From contig JACOUQ010000032.1 in the NCBI GenBank assembly GCA_016177775.1, positions 1-64,000 on the forward strand: a stretch of 64,000 nt of DNA, read 5' to 3'. The translations under genes were made by a program, and so were the position numbers. The stretch is from Geobacter sp. GTDB taxonomy: Bacteria; Desulfobacterota; Desulfuromonadia; Geobacterales; Geobacteraceae. Positions 25,979 to 35,436 of this stretch are shown in pieces. Position 1 is the stretch's first letter, and each line of letters opens with the position of its first letter. The notes beneath the pieces are model-generated. The model saw nothing but the letters and a program-made list of their open reading frames with translations. It was not told the DNA's origin and did no database searches.

Positions 25979-27220
25979 ATGTATCTCGATTTCTACGGCT
26001 TTACCGAAAAACCATTCAACATCACCCCGAACCCCCGCTTCGTCTTTCTGAGCAAGATCCACCGGGAGGCTTTCGCGCACCTGCTCTACGGCGTCCGCGA
26101 CCGGGCGGGGTTCATCGAGCTCACCGGCGAGGTGGGGACCGGCAAGACCACCGTGCTGCGCACCCTCCTTGGGCAGTTGGACGAAGAAGGGTACCGCACT
26201 GCCCTCATCTTCAATCCGCGACTCTCTGCGCTGGAATTGCTTGGCGCCGTCTGCCGGGAGTTCGGCATCCCCACCGAAAGCAGAAGCACCGCCCAGCTCC
26301 ACGACGACCTCAACGCCTTCCTCCTTGAGGAAAATGCTGCTGGCCGGACCGTGGTGCTGGTCATTGACGAGGCGCAGAATCTTGAGCCCGGCGTGCTGGA
26401 GCAGGTCCGGCTCATATCCAACCTGGAAACGAAAACCGACAAGCTGATCCAGATCGTCCTGGCCGGCCAGCCCGAACTGGGGGAAATGCTGGAGCGACAG
26501 GAACTGCGCCAGCTGAACCAGCGGATCACGGTCCGCTACCATCTCCTCCCCATGGACATGGAGGACACCGGGGCTTACATTGCCCATCGCCTGGCCGTTG
26601 CCGGCGGGGGTGGGGCCGTGGTATTCCCGTCTGCGGCGCTCAAGCGGATATACCGTTTCTCCGCCGGCTATCCCCGGCTGATAAACATCGTCTGCGACCG
26701 GGTGCTCCTGGTGGCCTATTCCGAGGATAAACGGGAGGTGAGCAGCGAGATGATAGCCACCGCCATCCGGGAGTTACGCCGGCAGGTTCGGCGGCCACTC
26801 TGGAGACGCCCCCGTTTCTGGCCTGCTGTGGCTGGAACTGCCGCTCTCTGTCTGGCCCTGGGCTTTTTCGCCCTCGATAGCTCCGCGCCGCCAACCTCAG
26901 CCTCCCTCCCCGGTGTCACCGCAACCGGAGTACCGCTACCATCCGAGACCGACCTTCGCAAAATAGCCTCCAGTCTGCAACCCGGCGCCAGGGGAACGGA
27001 GGTCACTCAGTTGCAGACATTTTTGCATGCTTCCGGATGGTACGAGGGGAAACCGAGCGGAATATTCGATCAGGCAACCGTTGCCTCGATCAGAAAGTTC
27101 CAGGCGGCATGCGGCCTGGAACAGGACGGCATGCCGGGTTCCCGGACCTTGCTTCTCCTTTACCGCGAAGGAGAGAAGTCCGCCCCGGCCAGACCTGCGA
27201 AGGGAAAAACAGGAACATGA
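25979..27220 (+). CDS. ExeA/GspA-like AAA ATPase with C-terminal peptidoglycan-binding domain
   Basis: 413 residues. N-terminal AAA domain: MYLDFYGFTEKPFNITPNPR, Walker A GEVGTGKT, Walker B VVLVIDEAQNLEPG, sensor LAGQPEL and GYPRLINIVCDR. A membrane span follows (about 280-300, FWPAVAGTAALCLALGFFAL), then a periplasmic PG_binding_1 domain (about 330-400, GARGTEVTQLQTFLHASGWY, DGMPGSRTL). The arrangement matches GspA, which helps the type II secretin pass through peptidoglycan. It overlaps the GspB-like gene by four bases (ATGA). Confidence 0.92.
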   Translation: MYLDFYGFTEKPFNITPNPRFVFLSKIHREAFAHLLYGVRDRAGFIELTGEVGTGKTTVLRTLLGQLDEEGYRTALIFNPRLSALELLGAVCREFGIPTESRSTAQLHDDLNAFLLEENAAGRTVVLVIDEAQNLEPGVLEQVRLISNLETKTDKLIQIVLAGQPELGEMLERQELRQLNQRITVRYHLLPMDMEDTGAYIAHRLAVAGGGGAVVFPSAALKRIYRFSAGYPRLINIVCDRVLLVAYSEDKREVSSEMIATAIRELRRQVRRPLWRRPRFWPAVAGTAALCLALGFFALDSSAPPTSASLPGVTATGVPLPSETDLRKIASSLQPGARGTEVTQLQTFLHASGWYEGKPSGIFDQATVASIRKFQAACGLEQDGMPGSRTLLLLYREGEKSAPARPAKGKTGT

Positions 27221-27873
27221 GCTCGATATTGAAGGCACTCAAAAAGCTGGAAGAGGAAAAGATTGCAAGGAAGGATGAACCGAAGGACATCGGGCGCAGG
27301 ATATTGAAGGAGCGGTCGGCTTCGACCCGCCTCCCGTGGCTCCAGGTACTCGGTGGGATAGCAATGGTGGCCGTGCTGGCCGTAGTTGCCACCTATGCAG
27401 CCATGGGCGGCTTCTCCCGGCCGGGGATGACGAAGGCGCAGGCCGTTGTCGAGCCCACTGCGACGCAAAAGTCTGAGCTTGCCCCGCCTGCTCCAGTTCC
27501 CGTGACACCGCAGATTGTGAAGGTACCGGCCCCCATCGCTTTCGGCGGCACAAAGACAACGCCCCTTACGGTTGTGCAGCAGGCGAAGGCGGCAGCGAAT
27601 CCGCAGCCAGCTCCGCCTGCACCCGTCGTAGCCGAAGCACTCCCTCAGCCGCCGCAGGTGAGCAAACACGAACAGGAAGCGCTGCATCCCCCATCCTTGC
27701 GGGTTACCGGCATCGCATGGCAGAAGGAGAGCACCTCCCGCCTGGCCATTGTCAATGGCCAGGCCGTAAGCGAAGGAGCAAGCGTCGGTGGCGCCAGGGT
27801 GCAGACGATCCTCCCCGACCGGGTGGAATTCGCGTACGCCGGGCAGAAGCTCTCCGTGTCGCTGGAAAAGTAG
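27217..27873 (+). CDS. GspB-like general secretion pathway protein
   Basis: 218 residues from ATG 27217, which overlaps the gspA stop. MSSILKALKKLEEEK is the typical N-terminal helix, followed by a membrane span (WLQVLGGIAMVAVLAVVATY), a long Pro/Ala-rich periplasmic linker and a C-terminal GspB domain (LRVTGIAWQKESTSRLAIVN, GASVGGARVQTILPDRVEF). It partners GspA in secretin assembly. The frame is open further upstream, but that stretch overlaps gspA and is not gspB-like. Confidence 0.9.
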   Translation: MSSILKALKKLEEEKIARKDEPKDIGRRILKERSASTRLPWLQVLGGIAMVAVLAVVATYAAMGGFSRPGMTKAQAVVEPTATQKSELAPPAPVPVTPQIVKVPAPIAFGGTKTTPLTVVQQAKAAANPQPAPPAPVVAEALPQPPQVSKHEQEALHPPSLRVTGIAWQKESTSRLAIVNGQAVSEGASVGGARVQTILPDRVEFAYAGQKLSVSLEK

Positions 27874-27876
27874 CCT

Positions 27877-27972
27877 TTACGCCGGTACCCAAGCCGGTTC
27901 CATCTGCAACTCCCGGATCGCCAGCTCCTGGAGCTTGAATTTCCGGATCTTTCCCGAGGCGGTCATCGGGTA
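27877..27972 (-). pseudogene. Relic of an acyl-CoA synthetase (AMP-binding enzyme) C-terminus
   Basis: In the gap between gspB and the PBP gene, the minus strand reads YPMTASGKIRKFKLQEL, then AIRELQMEPAWVPA and a stop. This is the C-terminal core of AMP-dependent acyl-CoA ligases, including the catalytic Lys of the TASGKIRKF motif. Upstream (above about 27981) the frame loses similarity and the PBP gene begins. Only about 32 codons survive. Confidence 0.75.
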
Positions 27973-28021
27973 GCTGGTGACACCTAACAACACCCAATTC
28001 TCACTGAAGGAGTCAAACACC

Positions 28022-30031
28022 TTGGTTCCCCGTTTTCCCTCGTTTCACAAAAAGAAAATATACTACTACGCATCAGCCCTGCTCCTGCTTCTGGCCCTGG
28101 CCCCGCCAACCTGGGCCCAAGAGAGCTTCGCCACGTACCCACTGCTGCCTGCCGGATACTCTTCCATCAAGGTCTTTGACCGCCAGGGGCGCTTCGTGGG
28201 ACGCATATTGCCGGAAAAGCGGTACTGGGTCACCATCGACCGCATCCCTGCATTCCTGCAGAAGGCGGTGGTGGCGGTCGAAGACTCCCGTTTCTATGAG
28301 CATAACGGGATCGACGTGCGGGGGATCGCCAGGGCCCTGGTGAAGGACGTGGTCAAGGGGAGGCTGGCCGAAGGGGGCTCCACCATCACCCAGCAGCTGA
28401 TCAAGAATAAATATCTCTCCGGGGCGAAGACCATCGAGCGTAAGCTCGAGGAAGCCCGGATGGCCATCGATTTCGAGCGGAAGTACACGAAGAAGCAGAT
28501 CCTGGAGATGTATTTCAACGAGATCTACTACGGCAACGGGGCCTGGGGGATTGCCCAGGCCGCCCGCACCTATTTCGACAAAAAACCGGAGGAATTGACC
28601 TACGCCGAATGCGCCCTGTTGGCCGGGGTGCAGAAAAACCCGGGGCGTTACAACCCGCTCGGCAAACCTGCCGACGTCGTAAAGCGGCGGGATGTGGTCC
28701 TGAAACGGATGACGGACGTGGAGATGATTACCCCCAAGCAGAAAAAAAGCCTGCGGTCCCAGCGCGTGCCTGTCGTTCCACCGGGGCAGGCCTCCTATTA
28801 CATGGCCCACATCAAGAGCAGGCTGATCGAACAGTTCGGCCCGCAGGTGATCGAACAGGGGGGACTGGAGATAACCGCCGCCATGGACCTGACCCTGCAA
28901 ACACTGGCGGAGAAGACCCTCCAGGAAGGGGTCAAGCGGATTTCACCGGAGCTTCAGGGGGCGCTGGTTTCCCTGGACCCTGTTACAGGCGACGTACTGG
29001 CGGCCGTTGGCGGGACCGACTATGCGAAGAGCCCATATAACCGAGCCTTTGCCGCCCGACGCCAGCCCGGTTCATCCATAAAGCCGCTGATCTATGCCGC
29101 GGCCCTGGAAAAAGGAGTTACCGCCGCCAGCATCTGGGATGACACGCCGGTGGCCTACGATCGCGGGAATGGCGAAACCTGGAGGCCGTTGAACTACGGG
29201 AAGGAGCAGTATGGCGACCTGACTCTCAGGGAGGCGCTGGCATACTCCAACAACGTCATTACCGTGAAGCTGCTGGATTCCATCGAGGTCCCCTATTTTG
29301 TCGATTTTGCCAGCAGGATGGGGCTTTCCCTCCGCTCCCCCAACGACCTCTCCCTGGCCCTCGGAACCGATGAGGTCACCCTGAATGATCTGGTCCTGGC
29401 CTACGCCCCCCTGGCAAACGGTGGCTCGCGCCCCGAAGCCAGGACCATCATCCGCATATATGACCGCAACCGCCGCTCCTGGACGGAAAATCCCCCGGCA
29501 GCCGCCCCGGCCCTCTCACCTGCTTCCGCCTTTGTCACGACCCAAATGCTCAGGGACGTGATGGTGTACGGCACCGCGAAAAGCCTCAGGAAGTTCAGCC
29601 AGGAACGCCCCTCCGCCGGCAAGACCGGCACCACCAACGACTATCGGGATGCCTGGTTTGTCGGCTATACCCCCCAGATGGTGACCGGCGTCTGGGTGGG
29701 ATATGACAAGCCGCGGCCGGGAGGGAAAGGTTTCACCGGCGGAGCGGTCGCCGCCCCGATCTGGGAAAAATTCATGCGCCCGGCCCTGGCATCGAAACCG
29801 GCGATAGATTTCCCGAAACCGGATACGGTCGTTGCCGTCTCCATCGACCCGACCACAGGCGGCCTGGCCACGGATGATTGTCCGGAAAAACGGGATGAAT
29901 TCTTCAACGCTGGAACCGAGCCGACCGCGTACTGTACCAAGCATGGCGAATTTTCAGCCGGCAGTTCCGAAGCGCCTGCCTCGCTCAAGACAGCAATTGG
30001 CGCGAGCGAAGCAAATGCAGAGCGACAATGA
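28022..30031 (+). CDS. Class A penicillin-binding protein (PBP1A family, transglycosylase and transpeptidase)
   Basis: 669 residues from TTG 28022 (GAAGGAG nine bases upstream); a GTG at 27977 would add 15 residues but overlaps relic sequence. A signal/anchor region is followed by GT51: EDSRFYEHNGID, GGSTITQQLIKN and NEIYYGNGAWGIAQAA. The transpeptidase has the SxxK (RQPGSSIKPLIYAAAL), SxN (YSNN) and KTG (SAGKTGTTNDYRDAWFVGY) motifs. It polymerises and crosslinks peptidoglycan. The C-terminus is short and lacks an extra domain. Confidence 0.93.
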   Translation: MVPRFPSFHKKKIYYYASALLLLLALAPPTWAQESFATYPLLPAGYSSIKVFDRQGRFVGRILPEKRYWVTIDRIPAFLQKAVVAVEDSRFYEHNGIDVRGIARALVKDVVKGRLAEGGSTITQQLIKNKYLSGAKTIERKLEEARMAIDFERKYTKKQILEMYFNEIYYGNGAWGIAQAARTYFDKKPEELTYAECALLAGVQKNPGRYNPLGKPADVVKRRDVVLKRMTDVEMITPKQKKSLRSQRVPVVPPGQASYYMAHIKSRLIEQFGPQVIEQGGLEITAAMDLTLQTLAEKTLQEGVKRISPELQGALVSLDPVTGDVLAAVGGTDYAKSPYNRAFAARRQPGSSIKPLIYAAALEKGVTAASIWDDTPVAYDRGNGETWRPLNYGKEQYGDLTLREALAYSNNVITVKLLDSIEVPYFVDFASRMGLSLRSPNDLSLALGTDEVTLNDLVLAYAPLANGGSRPEARTIIRIYDRNRRSWTENPPAAAPALSPASAFVTTQMLRDVMVYGTAKSLRKFSQERPSAGKTGTTNDYRDAWFVGYTPQMVTGVWVGYDKPRPGGKGFTGGAVAAPIWEKFMRPALASKPAIDFPKPDTVVAVSIDPTTGGLATDDCPEKRDEFFNAGTEPTAYCTKHGEFSAGSSEAPASLKTAIGASEANAERQ

Positions 30032-30148
30032 GCCAGTCGAGGCAATGGTCGATGCAAATATTTTTCTTGTGGATACATGGCGCTTTGCGGTATCATTAGC
30101 CGTCCTTCATCTGCGCAGCAGCAGCTACCAACCATCCTGGAGGTATCC

Positions 30149-30319
30149 ATGCAGCGCTGTTTTCCTGATGCTCCCAGAGACATTATTCCCCTCCCCTCCT
30201 TTTCCTTTACACGAAAACGTGCGTTCTACCGATATCCAGAGCGAAGCTATCCCGGCTGGTTCCTTAACAGTCTGTTAAAACCTGGACCGCTGAGCGGTTA
30301 TATAGCCGTGATCGCTTGA
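30149..30319 (+). CDS. Possible small protein of 56 residues
   Basis: ATG 30149 is preceded by a strong GGAGG five bases upstream, and a TTGTGG-N18-TATCAT promoter-like pair lies at 30069-30098. The product begins MQRCFPDAPRDIIPLPSFSF and is rich in Pro, Phe and Tyr. No family recognised. It fills most of the 355-base gap between the PBP and nuo genes and ends at the nuo promoter. Without homologues it could be chance. Confidence 0.3.
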   Translation: MQRCFPDAPRDIIPLPSFSFTRKRAFYRYPERSYPGWFLNSLLKPGPLSGYIAVIA

Positions 30320-30343
30320 CAATCGGGCTTTTTCGGCTAGAGT
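30316..30343 (+). promoter_or_regulatory. nuoA: Sigma-70-type promoter of the nuo operon
   Basis: TTGACA (30316-30321), 16 bases, TAGAGT (30338-30343), about 43 bases before nuoA. It is the only strong promoter-like pair seen in the nuo region. Confidence 0.6.
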
Positions 30344-30386
30344 TGTAATTGCTTTCCTCTCTTTACCCGGAACTAGCGAGAACTTT

Positions 30387-30827
30387 ATGCCCCCCACTCT
30401 TCAGCGCGGCATCAGTGTCGATCCCGAATTTTACCCGCTTGCCTTTTACACGCTGGCTGCGGCGGGCCTGATCGGCCTGCTGCTTATCGCCGCGTGGTGG
30501 CTGGGCGCCAGGAGCACTAATCGCAACAAGGAACTCCCGTACGAATCTGGAGTCATCCCCACCGGCACGGCACGGCTTGCCTATCCGATACCATTCTACC
30601 TAATCGCCATCTTCTTCATCGTCTTCGACGTGGAGGCGGTCTTCATCTTCGCCTGGGCCGTTGCGTGGGAAGAGCTGGGACTTGCCGGCATGCTGCACAT
30701 AACCTTCTTCATCGTGGTGCTCCTCCTTGGACTTGTCTGGCTCTGGCTGAAGGGTGGGCTGGAGTGGGGGCCGTCGGCCGAAGGCCGCCGCAGTGCATAC
30801 AAGAAGCAGAATTATGACGGAAAGTGA
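30387..30827 (+). CDS. nuoA: NADH-quinone oxidoreductase subunit A
   Basis: 146 residues, three membrane spans. NuoA signatures [13 protein letters not shown] and [19 protein letters not shown] are present. It is a membrane-arm subunit near the quinone site of complex I. The end overlaps nuoBCD by 14 bases. The tail ([19 protein letters not shown]) is polar. Confidence 0.95.
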   Translation: MPPTLQRGISVDPEFYPLAFYTLAAAGLIGLLLIAAWWLGARSTNRNKELPYESGVIPTGTARLAYPIPFYLIAIFFIVFDVEAVFIFAWAVAWEELGLAGMLHITFFIVVLLLGLVWLWLKGGLEWGPSAEGRRSAYKKQNYDGK

Positions 30828-33207
30828 AATCCCGGACAATATACTGCTGGCCCGCCTGGACGACATGATCAACTGGGGGCGGGCAAACTCGCTCTGGCCG
30901 ATGTTCTTCGGCCTGTCGTGCTGCTTCGTGGAGATGATGACCTCCTTCACCTCCCGTTACGACATCGCCCGCTTCGGCGCCGAGGTGCTGCGCGGCACAC
31001 CGCGGGAAGCGGACGTCATGGTGATCGCCGGGACGGTCTTCAAGAAAATGGCCCCCAGCATCCTGCGCCTTTACGAGCAGATGGCCGAGCCCCGGTGGGT
31101 AATATCCATGGGGAGCTGTTCCAATTCCGGCGGCATGTACGACGTTTACAGCGTGGTGCAGGGGGTGAACCAGATCCTGCCGGTGGATGTCTACGTCCCC
31201 GGCTGTCCCCCACGGCCGGAGGCGTTCCTCCAGGGACTGATGCTCCTTCAGGAGAAGATCAGGCAGGATGAACACCCGGCCCGGCCGGTGCTGCACCTGC
31301 AAGGGGGCACCCAGGGGACCACTGCCCCGGTCCTGGTTGACGGCGCCACCAAATCCCGCGACACTCGGGGCCCCGGCATGGAAGGGATCGCCATCCGCGG
31401 CACATCGGTACAGCATCCGGAGTTCTGGATGCCCCGTTCCGACGAGATGTGGCGACCACCCGCACCGAAGCATTCCTACCCCGACTTCGGCCTTTCCGGA
31501 GAAATCGAGAATACCTTTCAGCAGCGCGTCGTGCGGGACGATGCCGCCACCGACATGCTCACCTTCCGCTGCCCGGCCGACATGGTGCAGGAGGTGCTCA
31601 AATACCTGAAGCACCGTCCCCGGGCCCCCTTCAGGCGGCTCGAGGACATTGCCTGCGTCGACGACTCCTGTCGCCGCGAACGACACCGCTTTCAGGACTT
31701 CACCCTCAATTATCACCTTCTCAATTTTGACATCCCCGGCCATATCCGGATCAAGACCGAACTCTCGGGAAAATCCCCCGAGCTCCCCAGCGTCACCACC
31801 GCATTTCCCGCGGCCGACTGGTACGAGCGGGAGGCGTTCGACATGTATGGTGTCCGTTTCAGCGGCCACCACAACCTGCGGCGCATCCTCATGCCCCCGG
31901 ACTGGGATGGGCATCCTTTGCGCAAGGGGCATCCCTTCCGCGCCACCGAGATGGCACCATACACCACGGAGGACGCACGCCGCCACCAGTCGCTCCCCGC
32001 TTCCGAGTTCTTTCCTCAACGGCTGGGGGAGAGGACGAGGGAGGGGGACCATCTCATCCTCAACCTCGGCCCCCAGCACCCCGGCACCCACGGCATCATC
32101 CGCTGCATCCTGAAGCTGAAGGGGGAGGAGATCGTCGACATCGACAGCGACATCGGCTACCACCACCGGGGGGCGGAGAAGATCGCTGAGCGGCAGCACT
32201 GGAACCAGTTCATCCCCTATACCGACCGGATCGATTACCTGGCTGGGGTGCAGAACAACCTGGCCTATGCGAACAGCGTGGAGCGCCTCTGCGGCATAGA
32301 GGTCCCGGAGCGGGCAATCTTCATCCGGGTGATGCTGGCGGAGCTGTTCCGGATCGCCAACCACCTGGTCTGGCTCGGCACCTTCGCCGCAGATGTGGGG
32401 GCCATGACCCCGGTCTTCTACACCTTCACCGACCGGGAAAAGATCTTCGACATCGTGGAGATGATCACCGGCGGCCGGATGCACCCCTCCTGGTTCCGGA
32501 TCGGCGGCGTGGCCGAGGACCTGCCGGAGGGATGGGAAGGGCCGGTGAAACATTTCCTGGAATGGTTCCCGCCCAGACTCAAGGAGTACGAAGATCTCCT
32601 GAACGGCAATCCGATCTTCGCGGCCCGCCTTAAGGGGGTCGGGGCGATCTCCCTGGATGACGCCATGGAGTGGGGAATATCCGGCCCGAACCTGCGCGCC
32701 TGCGGTTTCGCCTGGGACCTGCGCAGGAAGATCCCCTACTGTGGCTACGACCGCTTCGACTTCGAGATCGCCACGGCGGAGGGAGGCGACTGCTGGGCCA
32801 GATACCGGGTCAGGATCGAGGAGATGCGCCAGTCGCTCCGGATCGTGGAGCAGACGTTGAAAGGGATGCCGGGCGGCCGCTGGATCACCGACGATTACCG
32901 CTATGTCCTCCCCCGGAAGCGAGACACCCTGAACGACATCGAGTCCCTCATCCACCATTTCGTCAACTCAACGCGCGGCATGGCCCCGCCGGTGGGTGAG
33001 AACTACAGCGCCATCGAGGCCCCGAAAGGAGAGAACGGCTACTTCGTGGTCTCCGACGGGCTGAACGTACCGTACCGGGTCAGGATCAGGACCCCAAGCT
33101 TCCCCCACATCCAGGCCCTGCCGGTCATGAGCCGGGGGTGGCTGGTGGCGGATTTTCTGGCGATACTGGGGTCGATAGACTTTGTGCTGGCGGACCTGGA
33201 CAGGTGA
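30814..33207 (+). CDS. nuoBCD: NADH-quinone oxidoreductase, fused subunits B, C and D
   Basis: 797 residues from ATG 30814. NuoB at about 1-165 has the N2 cluster ligands C36, C37, C102 and C131 ([24 protein letters not shown]). A linker at about 165-230 is followed by NuoC (about 235-400, [36 protein letters not shown]) and NuoD (about 410-797, [23 protein letters not shown], with the C-terminal [20 protein letters not shown] in two parts). NuoCD fusions are common; the triple fusion is a rare arrangement known from Geobacter relatives. It forms the quinone-binding connecting module of complex I. Confidence 0.96.
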   Translation: MTESEIPDNILLARLDDMINWGRANSLWPMFFGLSCCFVEMMTSFTSRYDIARFGAEVLRGTPREADVMVIAGTVFKKMAPSILRLYEQMAEPRWVISMGSCSNSGGMYDVYSVVQGVNQILPVDVYVPGCPPRPEAFLQGLMLLQEKIRQDEHPARPVLHLQGGTQGTTAPVLVDGATKSRDTRGPGMEGIAIRGTSVQHPEFWMPRSDEMWRPPAPKHSYPDFGLSGEIENTFQQRVVRDDAATDMLTFRCPADMVQEVLKYLKHRPRAPFRRLEDIACVDDSCRRERHRFQDFTLNYHLLNFDIPGHIRIKTELSGKSPELPSVTTAFPAADWYEREAFDMYGVRFSGHHNLRRILMPPDWDGHPLRKGHPFRATEMAPYTTEDARRHQSLPASEFFPQRLGERTREGDHLILNLGPQHPGTHGIIRCILKLKGEEIVDIDSDIGYHHRGAEKIAERQHWNQFIPYTDRIDYLAGVQNNLAYANSVERLCGIEVPERAIFIRVMLAELFRIANHLVWLGTFAADVGAMTPVFYTFTDREKIFDIVEMITGGRMHPSWFRIGGVAEDLPEGWEGPVKHFLEWFPPRLKEYEDLLNGNPIFAARLKGVGAISLDDAMEWGISGPNLRACGFAWDLRRKIPYCGYDRFDFEIATAEGGDCWARYRVRIEEMRQSLRIVEQTLKGMPGGRWITDDYRYVLPRKRDTLNDIESLIHHFVNSTRGMAPPVGENYSAIEAPKGENGYFVVSDGLNVPYRVRIRTPSFPHIQALPVMSRGWLVADFLAILGSIDFVLADLDR

Positions 33208-33216
33208 GAACCTAAA

Positions 33217-33268
33217 CCTCTGCCACAGAGACACAGAGGCACAAAGGTACACAGAGAAAACCAAAGGT
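33217..33268. repeat. CACAGAG-family repeat between nuoBCD and nuoE
   Basis: A tract of CACAGAG-like 8-bp units: CTCTGCCACAGAGACACAGA, then GGCACAAAGGTACACAGAG. It shares its core GCCACAGAG with the terminal inverted repeats of the GxxExxY element 2.2 kb downstream, but here no gene lies beside it. Confidence 0.75.
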
Positions 33269-33275
33269 TGATTTA

Positions 33276-33776
33276 ATGATTCCAGAATCTTTGAAAAAAG
33301 AGCTGCAAGCACGCGTCGCTTCCGCCATTACCAGCCGGGAGGCGGCGGTGGACGTGATGAAGGAGCTGCAACGCCACTATGGCTGGCTTACCGACGAGGC
33401 GGTCGTAGAGGCGGCGGAGCTGCTGGGACTCTCTCCATTACAGGTGGAGGAACTCGCCACCTTCTATGAGATGATATACCGCCGGCCCGTCGGGGAAAAG
33501 GTGGTCCATGTCTGCGACTCCATCTCCTGCTGGGCGATGGGGGGGGAGACGCTGCTGGCCCATGTGGCGGGGAGGCTCGGGATCAAGCCTGGAGGGAGCA
33601 CGGCGGATGGAATGTTCACACTCCTCCCCTGCGCCTGCCTGGGAATGTGCGGCGACGGGCCGGCAATGATGATCGGCGAAGCCCTGTACGGGAGGGTGAC
33701 ACCGGAGATGGTGGTGGAGATATTGAAAGCGAATCCGGGGGACGCATGCGCCCCCCCTACAACAAAGGAGGAATAA
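33276..33776 (+). CDS. nuoE: NADH-quinone oxidoreductase subunit E
   Basis: 166 residues. The thioredoxin-like [2Fe-2S] domain has its ligands in HVCDSISC and CACLGMC. The N-terminal helical part (AVDVMKELQRHYGWLTDEAV) and LSPLQVEELATFYEM are typical. The last 13 residues (PGDACAPPTTKEE) are encoded by a reversed GTAGGGG repeat, which also lies just upstream of the ribosome-binding site of the cytochrome gene that follows. Part of the NADH-oxidising arm with NuoF. Confidence 0.95.
   Translation: MIPESLKKELQARVASAITSREAAVDVMKELQRHYGWLTDEAVVEAAELLGLSPLQVEELATFYEMIYRRPVGEKVVHVCDSISCWAMGGETLLAHVAGRLGIKPGGSTADGMFTLLPCACLGMCGDGPAMMIGEALYGRVTPEMVVEILKANPGDACAPPTTKEE
33737..33760 (-). repeat. GTAGGGG-type hairpin repeat at the nuoE 3' end
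   Basis: Read on the minus strand it is GTAGGGGGGCGCATGCGTCC, with further C. It is translated in nuoE as the C-terminal tail. Confidence 0.7.
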
Positions 33777-34094
33777 ATGATGAAAAAAGTACTGATCTCG
33801 ACATTCTGCATGCTGGCTGCGACATCCTTCGCCACGACCGCCATTGCCGCCGGGAAAGGCGAGGAGCTGTTCAAGAAGCACTGCGCCGCCTGCCACCCCA
33901 ACGGCGGCAACATCGTCAACCCGAAGAAGACCCTCGCCAAAAAGGACCGGGAGGCCAACGGCTTCAAGACCGCCAAGGACCTCGTCAAGAACATGCGGAA
34001 GCCGGGACCGGGAATGACCCCGTTCGACGCCAAGACCATCCCCGACAAGGACGCCAAGGCGATTGCGGATTATGTGCTGAAGACGTTCAAGTAG
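33777..34094 (+). CDS. Monoheme c-type cytochrome within the nuo operon
   Basis: 105 residues. Signal peptide about 1-24 (ending TTAIAA). One haem c motif CAACH at the N-terminal end of the mature domain (GEELFKKHCAACHPNGGN), an axial Met candidate in PGPGMTPFD and a C-terminal helix ADYVLKTFK, as in cytochrome c553/c6-like folds. The gene starts directly after nuoE behind AAAGGAGG. It is not a complex I subunit; a periplasmic electron carrier co-expressed with complex I is the simplest reading. Confidence 0.92.
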   Translation: MMKKVLISTFCMLAATSFATTAIAAGKGEELFKKHCAACHPNGGNIVNPKKTLAKKDREANGFKTAKDLVKNMRKPGPGMTPFDAKTIPDKDAKAIADYVLKTFK

Positions 34095-34107
34095 CGGATT
34101 CCCCAAT

Positions 34108-34131
34108 GTAGGGGCGAGACATGCCTCGCCC
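34108..34131 (+). repeat. GTAGGGGC-type hairpin repeat between the cytochrome and nuoF
   Basis: GTAGGGGCGAGACATGCCTC followed by GCCC; the GGGCGAG/CTCGCCC arms form a hairpin followed by CTTTTA, so it could weaken transcription before nuoF. Confidence 0.75.
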
Positions 34132-34167
34132 AGCTTTTATCCGTGCCACCGTGGTGAAATAATCTGT

Positions 34168-35433
34168 ATGGAACAGGTCCTATTCCGACATAACAAGCCC
34201 GGCCGCTGCGTAAGCTTCGATGAGTACCGCAGCGAGGCGGGGTTCACAGCCTTGCAAAAAGCGCTGAAAGAACTCTCGCCGAACGACGTGCAGCAACTGG
34301 TGATCGACTCCAACTTGCGCGGCCGGGGGGGCGCCGGCTTTCCAACCGGCAAGAAATGGTCATTCGTGCCCCGCGATCTGCCTGGGCCGCGCTGGCTGAT
34401 CTGCAACTGCGACGAGATGGAACCGGGCACTTACAAGGACCGGGTGCTCCTTGAGGCAAACCCGTACAGCCTGGTGGAGGGGATGGTCCTCGCCGCCTAT
34501 GCTTTGGAAGTGAGGCACGCCTTCATTTTCATTCGCCGGGGCTACGAAATCGCCGCTGCCAACCTGCGCCGGGCCATCGGCGAGGCGAATGAAGCAGGCC
34601 TCCTTGGTGAAAACATCCTGGGGAGCCCGTTTTGCTGCGACATCGACGTTCACGTTTCGGCTGGCCGCTACATCTGCGGCGAGGAGACAGCGCTGATGAA
34701 CGCCCTGGAAGGGAAGCGGGCCAATCCCCGCTCCAAGCCCCCCTTCCCGGCCGTAAAAGGGCTCTGGGGCGGGCCGACGGTGGTGAACAACGTGGAGACT
34801 CTGGCCAACATCCCGGCCATCGTCGCCAATGGTTCCGAATGGTTCAAGGGGCTGGCGCGGATACCAGAGGCAGCAGGCACCAAGCTCTTCTGCGTGAGCG
34901 GCCATGTGCAGAACACCGCCTGCTTCGAGCTTCCCCTCGGCATGCCCCTTGGGGAGATAGTCGACGGCCCATGCGGCGGGATGCTGCCGGGTAAACGCTT
35001 CAAGGCGTGCATGCCTGGAGGCGCCTCCACCCCCTACCTGACTTCAGAGCATTTCGGCGTGCCGCTGGACTTCGACGCTGTGGCCAAGGCGGGGTCCCGG
35101 CTCGGCACCGGCGGCATCGTGGTGTTCGACGAAAACACCTGCATGGTGGCGGCGACCCTGAACCTGACGAAATTCTATGCCCGCGAGTCATGCGGCTGGT
35201 GTACCCCCTGCCGCGAGGGACTGCCATATGTGCAGTGGCTTCTGACCGAGATCGAAGAGGGGAGGGGCTCCACCGAGCAGATCGAGATACTCAGGGAGCA
35301 CGTGAAGTACCTGAACTACGCCTTCTGCGCCCTGGCGCCAGGAGCCATGGGCCCGGTGGACGGGCTGTTGAGGCACTTCGAGAATGAGATACGGGAGCAC
35401 ATTATTAAGAAGAAATGCCCGTTTAATAATTGA
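34168..35433 (+). CDS. nuoF: NADH-quinone oxidoreductase subunit F (NADH/FMN-binding)
   Basis: 421 residues. NADH site GRGGAGFPTGKKW, FMN region CNCDEMEPGTYKDR, SLBB-like YICGEETALMNALEG, and the N3 [4Fe-4S] ligands in ESCGWCTPCREG plus the later Cys in NYAFCALAPGA. It oxidises NADH and passes electrons through FMN. The first part is a normal length. Its stop lies three bases before the left end of the GxxExxY element. Confidence 0.96.
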   Translation: MEQVLFRHNKPGRCVSFDEYRSEAGFTALQKALKELSPNDVQQLVIDSNLRGRGGAGFPTGKKWSFVPRDLPGPRWLICNCDEMEPGTYKDRVLLEANPYSLVEGMVLAAYALEVRHAFIFIRRGYEIAAANLRRAIGEANEAGLLGENILGSPFCCDIDVHVSAGRYICGEETALMNALEGKRANPRSKPPFPAVKGLWGGPTVVNNVETLANIPAIVANGSEWFKGLARIPEAAGTKLFCVSGHVQNTACFELPLGMPLGEIVDGPCGGMLPGKRFKACMPGGASTPYLTSEHFGVPLDFDAVAKAGSRLGTGGIVVFDENTCMVAATLNLTKFYARESCGWCTPCREGLPYVQWLLTEIEEGRGSTEQIEILREHVKYLNYAFCALAPGAMGPVDGLLRHFENEIREHIIKKKCPFNN

Positions 35434-35436
35434 AGT

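Noticed and set aside
30709-32958. Very long open frame on the minus strand opposite nuoBCD
   Set aside because: It is antisense to a clear complex I gene, has the Val/His/Pro/Gly-rich composition of a shadow of G+C-rich coding sequence, and shows no domain or ribosome-binding site.
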